Source: Onchocerca volvulus | Lineage: Eukaryota; Nematoda; Chromadorea; Rhabditida; Onchocercidae | Assembly (NCBI GenBank): GCA_000499405.2 | Contig: HG738136.1 | Coordinates: forward strand, 649,944-713,943 | Reading direction: 5' to 3' | Length of the DNA: 64,000 nt | Shown: positions 61,307 to 64,000 of the stretch, in pieces | Layout: each line of letters opens with the position of its first letter | How positions within the stretch are numbered: position 1 is the first letter of the stretch | Made by a program: the position numbers and the translations under genes | Notes under the pieces: model-generated | What the model saw: only the letters and a program-made list of their open reading frames with translations | The model's database searches: none | What the model was told of the DNA's origin: nothing

Positions 61307-64000
61307 TTTGATCAGAGAAGAATTTTGCGTAAGAAGAAGATCACCTGGAATTCTAATAATTTTAAGGTTGAAATTCAGAATAATGGAAATGTCGGTTAAG
61401 AAGGAAGTTTAAGTACTTTTCAAAAGGAATCTAAATGCCTTGAAGGTATGAAAAAACAATAAACATCATGTAACAAGATGAAAAAACGAAAGAAAACTTT
61501 TTGACGAAAAAAAATTCATTGGTACGATGGATGATACGCTTGTAACTTGTTCATCAGGAAGTTGTGCATCACAAATATGTATAAATGTAGTATTTTACCT
61601 TACAAATACAAGTTATTTTAGACAAAAAAAAAAAAAAGAAGCAAATTAGTTAAGCAGGAATTAAAAAAATTTAAATAAGATTTATTGATTGGAATAAAAG
61701 AATTTAGTTAAACACGAAATCAGAATAGGAGCGAAGTAATACATCATTTGGGATGAATGATGAAAAACGTAAAAGTAACAATTATCCTTTCCTTCTCTAA
61801 ATCATTCTGTTACATTTTTTCCTTCTTTCCAATCATTTAATACTAATTAAAATTTATATGGATAGAAATAAAAATTCGAAATGGAAAAAACCAAAAATAC
61901 AAAATAAATATACAAATATGGAATAAAAAATGCTGAAAAAAAATTATACTTGGCTAAATATTTCAAGTTAAATTTGCTACCTTTATATTTAGCCAAGCAA
62001 GAAAATATTTATACATCAAATTCTAAATTAGCATACTTAAACGAATCGATTTCAGCAGGTAAATAAACATACATACTTATAATTTACAATATTTATCTTA
62101 ATATTTTCTGATTTATTAAACAATTTCTAATAATGTCAAATAAATTTGCACATTTGAATTAATTTTTCATTTGAATGACACTGTAATGAATATTTTATTA
62201 TTTACTGTAAAGTAATTTTTTTTTTTTATTCGCATATCTACGATTATAATTGGGATAAATTATTGCTATATCCACGATAAAATTCGTTCTCTTTCTTTTT
62301 TTGTCCATCTAATTTGATTATTTTAACCTTATCTTTATTAATTATCGCCATTAAAAATAGAGAAACTTGGAAATCAAATAATTAAGTAAATATCTATTTT
62401 TATATCATTTTTTGCTGAACTTGCTATTTTATTTCAATTGCAATTCATACATACATCATTAAACTGATGTTCACTTATTACATATAAATAATTTGATTTG
62501 AAAAACATGATAATTATCAAATTTAATAAAAAATTCAAAATATGATATATTTTATAATTGACCTAAACGTATAAATTAGTATTAGTATAAATCGCTTTAT
62601 TATTTATTATTAAATTCAATTATTTATTGAATTTTAATATAATAAAATATTTTTTGTAAATATATTAACGATGAACATGGCCAACGAAATTTACTTCGTG
62701 CAATATATTTGCAACATAAAAATGAGATTTCATAAAATTTTCAACAAAATCTGAAGTATAATCAATCAAGTTGATCTACTGAAAGGACAACTTTTTGCAC
62801 GCTCGTATAAAAAGGTTGAAATTTCAAATTTTTGCAGCTTTGTGTAGCGATAATAAACAAGTAGTTAATTGCCCTATTCCAACAAATTATTTTCCTGTTT
62901 TGGGCTAGCAGATTCATCGAGATATCCGTAAGCCTTTGGTAGTTTTTTTTTTTTTTTTTTTTACCTAAATCGCTATTACAAATCGCAAAAGAGCAGTTTC
63001 TAATTTTCTGTAATTCTATTACATCACATATGAGCAATTTTCTAACTGAAATAAAAATAACATATGAAATGCAACGCTTAATAGAGCGTGCCCGATGATG
63101 ACGATGTATTAAATGTTTGAAGATTCTGTGAAACATGGAAGTTTATCACATTTTACTGTAAAAATAATGCATGTTTTCAAATTGGTTCATCTACGTGAAT
63201 AAATAATACATATTTTTAGAAATCTTGCAGAATTTCTAAAGCTAAATAATTTATATTGCAAGAAAAAGAAAAACAAGCTTTTTATAATGATTATTTCAGG
63301 ATGCTTTCTTCTCGCGATTTTCTTCAAAATTAATCAGAAATACAAAATCAGAAAAATAGAAAAATAGAACGAACAAAATCAATAATCGGTAGGACAGAAA
63401 TTTTTTACTTATGTTAATTTTTACTTAAATTTCAAAAGATATAACTAAAGGATTTAATCTTAGCAACATTTTAGATATTGTATTTCATTAAATTCCACAT
63501 ACTTTTTTTTCCCCTTTATGATAATTTGTTAAGGTAACTATCATCGTGACATAATCACAATTTTATTTGCTATTTAAAAAGTCATGATCAATATAGCATT
63601 CATGTTATCCCATACTGATAATTCTTCCTAAAATAATGTTTTTTATTTCTTTTTCAAATTATATTATGATTTATCTATACATTTCATGTTAATCATAATC
63701 TTTTCTACTAGTTCAACAACATCTATCACAATCATTTTGCCCATTTTAAGTGGTATAATCATTTATTTTCTTGTTTGAAAATTAAGCCGTAAAACTCTAT
63801 CGATTATCATATGCATTTAAACTTCTTATTTCTTTATTTGCTTCTTTTTGACTTTTTTTTTCCAAATTAATTGGATGTATTTAAAAGATAATTTGGCAGA
63901 ACGCTAAAATATGCAACATCTTTATTTTTCAACTTAAACATCTTTTCATTAAGGTGACCACTCCATTATATAATTTTTTGATTGTCAAATCAATTATTAG
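61307..64000. other. Intergenic, 2.7 kb; no gene recognised
   Basis: AT-rich. A minus-strand frame of 124 codons (62762-63136) is less AT-biased than its surroundings but has no recognisable domain, and part of it is lysine run-through of a T tract. A 13-bp perfect inverted repeat (CTTGGCTAAATAT, 61949-61961 with 61985-61997, 23-nt loop) is present. Confidence 0.5.

Noticed and set aside
62762..63136. 124-codon minus-strand open frame
   Set aside because: No domain, no splice partner, and a lysine run created by a T tract.
1..64000. Insertion from a bacterial endosymbiont
   Set aside because: No intronless bacterial-type genes or base-composition shift of that kind; the TolB-like genes are intron-rich.

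Overview
This is about 64 kb of AT-rich nuclear DNA from a nematode, most likely a filarial-type parasite. The evidence is short exons with GT..AG introns and TTTCAG-type acceptors, acceptors sitting at or just before start codons as expected for spliced-leader trans-splicing, nematode-type orthologues, and a perfect copy of the 22-nt nematode SL1 sequence. I saw no bacterial-style operon, tRNA, rRNA or CRISPR array. All identifications come from reading the sequence; no database search was run.

Layout. 1-653 (-): the 5' end of an LTR retrotransposon (LTR, primer-binding site, gag start) running off the left edge. 2448-4145 (-): a decayed Helitron with a recognisable 3' terminus and Rep/helicase remnants. 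6176-9705 (+): a secreted Ala/Pro/Ser/Tyr-repeat protein. 13960-15869 (+): NDUFS3 of mitochondrial complex I. 16149-18627 (-): an EAK-7/MEAK7 TLDc protein. 21073-36679 (-): three same-strand genes, TONSL (24 exons), EXOSC3/RRP40 and HSBP1, where TONSL and EXOSC3 are only 331 bp apart and may be one operon. 39308-42099 (+): NudC. 43510-43929 (-): ribosomal protein eL39. 44515-47119 (+): AP-3 sigma adaptin, with a miRNA-like hairpin in intron 1. 47887-48603 (+): a probable solo LTR. 48900-57043 (+): two tandem TolB-like (PD40) propeller units. 58501-61306 (-): a secreted Cys-cluster/polyproline repeat protein. 61307-64000: no gene seen.

Exon chains were checked for reading phase at every junction. 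All listed multi-exon models are phase-consistent from start to stop, except that the second PD40 unit has no visible start. The genes are mostly unrelated housekeeping functions (respiration, mTOR/TLDc signalling, replication-fork repair, RNA decay, heat-shock control, mitosis/dynein, translation, vesicle traffic) interspersed with two nematode-style secreted repeat proteins.

The most striking observation is that both LTRs (1-653 and 47887-48603) carry the SL1 spliced-leader sequence, 22/22 and 21/22 bases. It lies about 160-170 bp downstream of a TATA box and directly after an AATAAA/GATAAA hexamer. This suggests a retroelement family whose terminal R repeat is, or includes, the host spliced leader.
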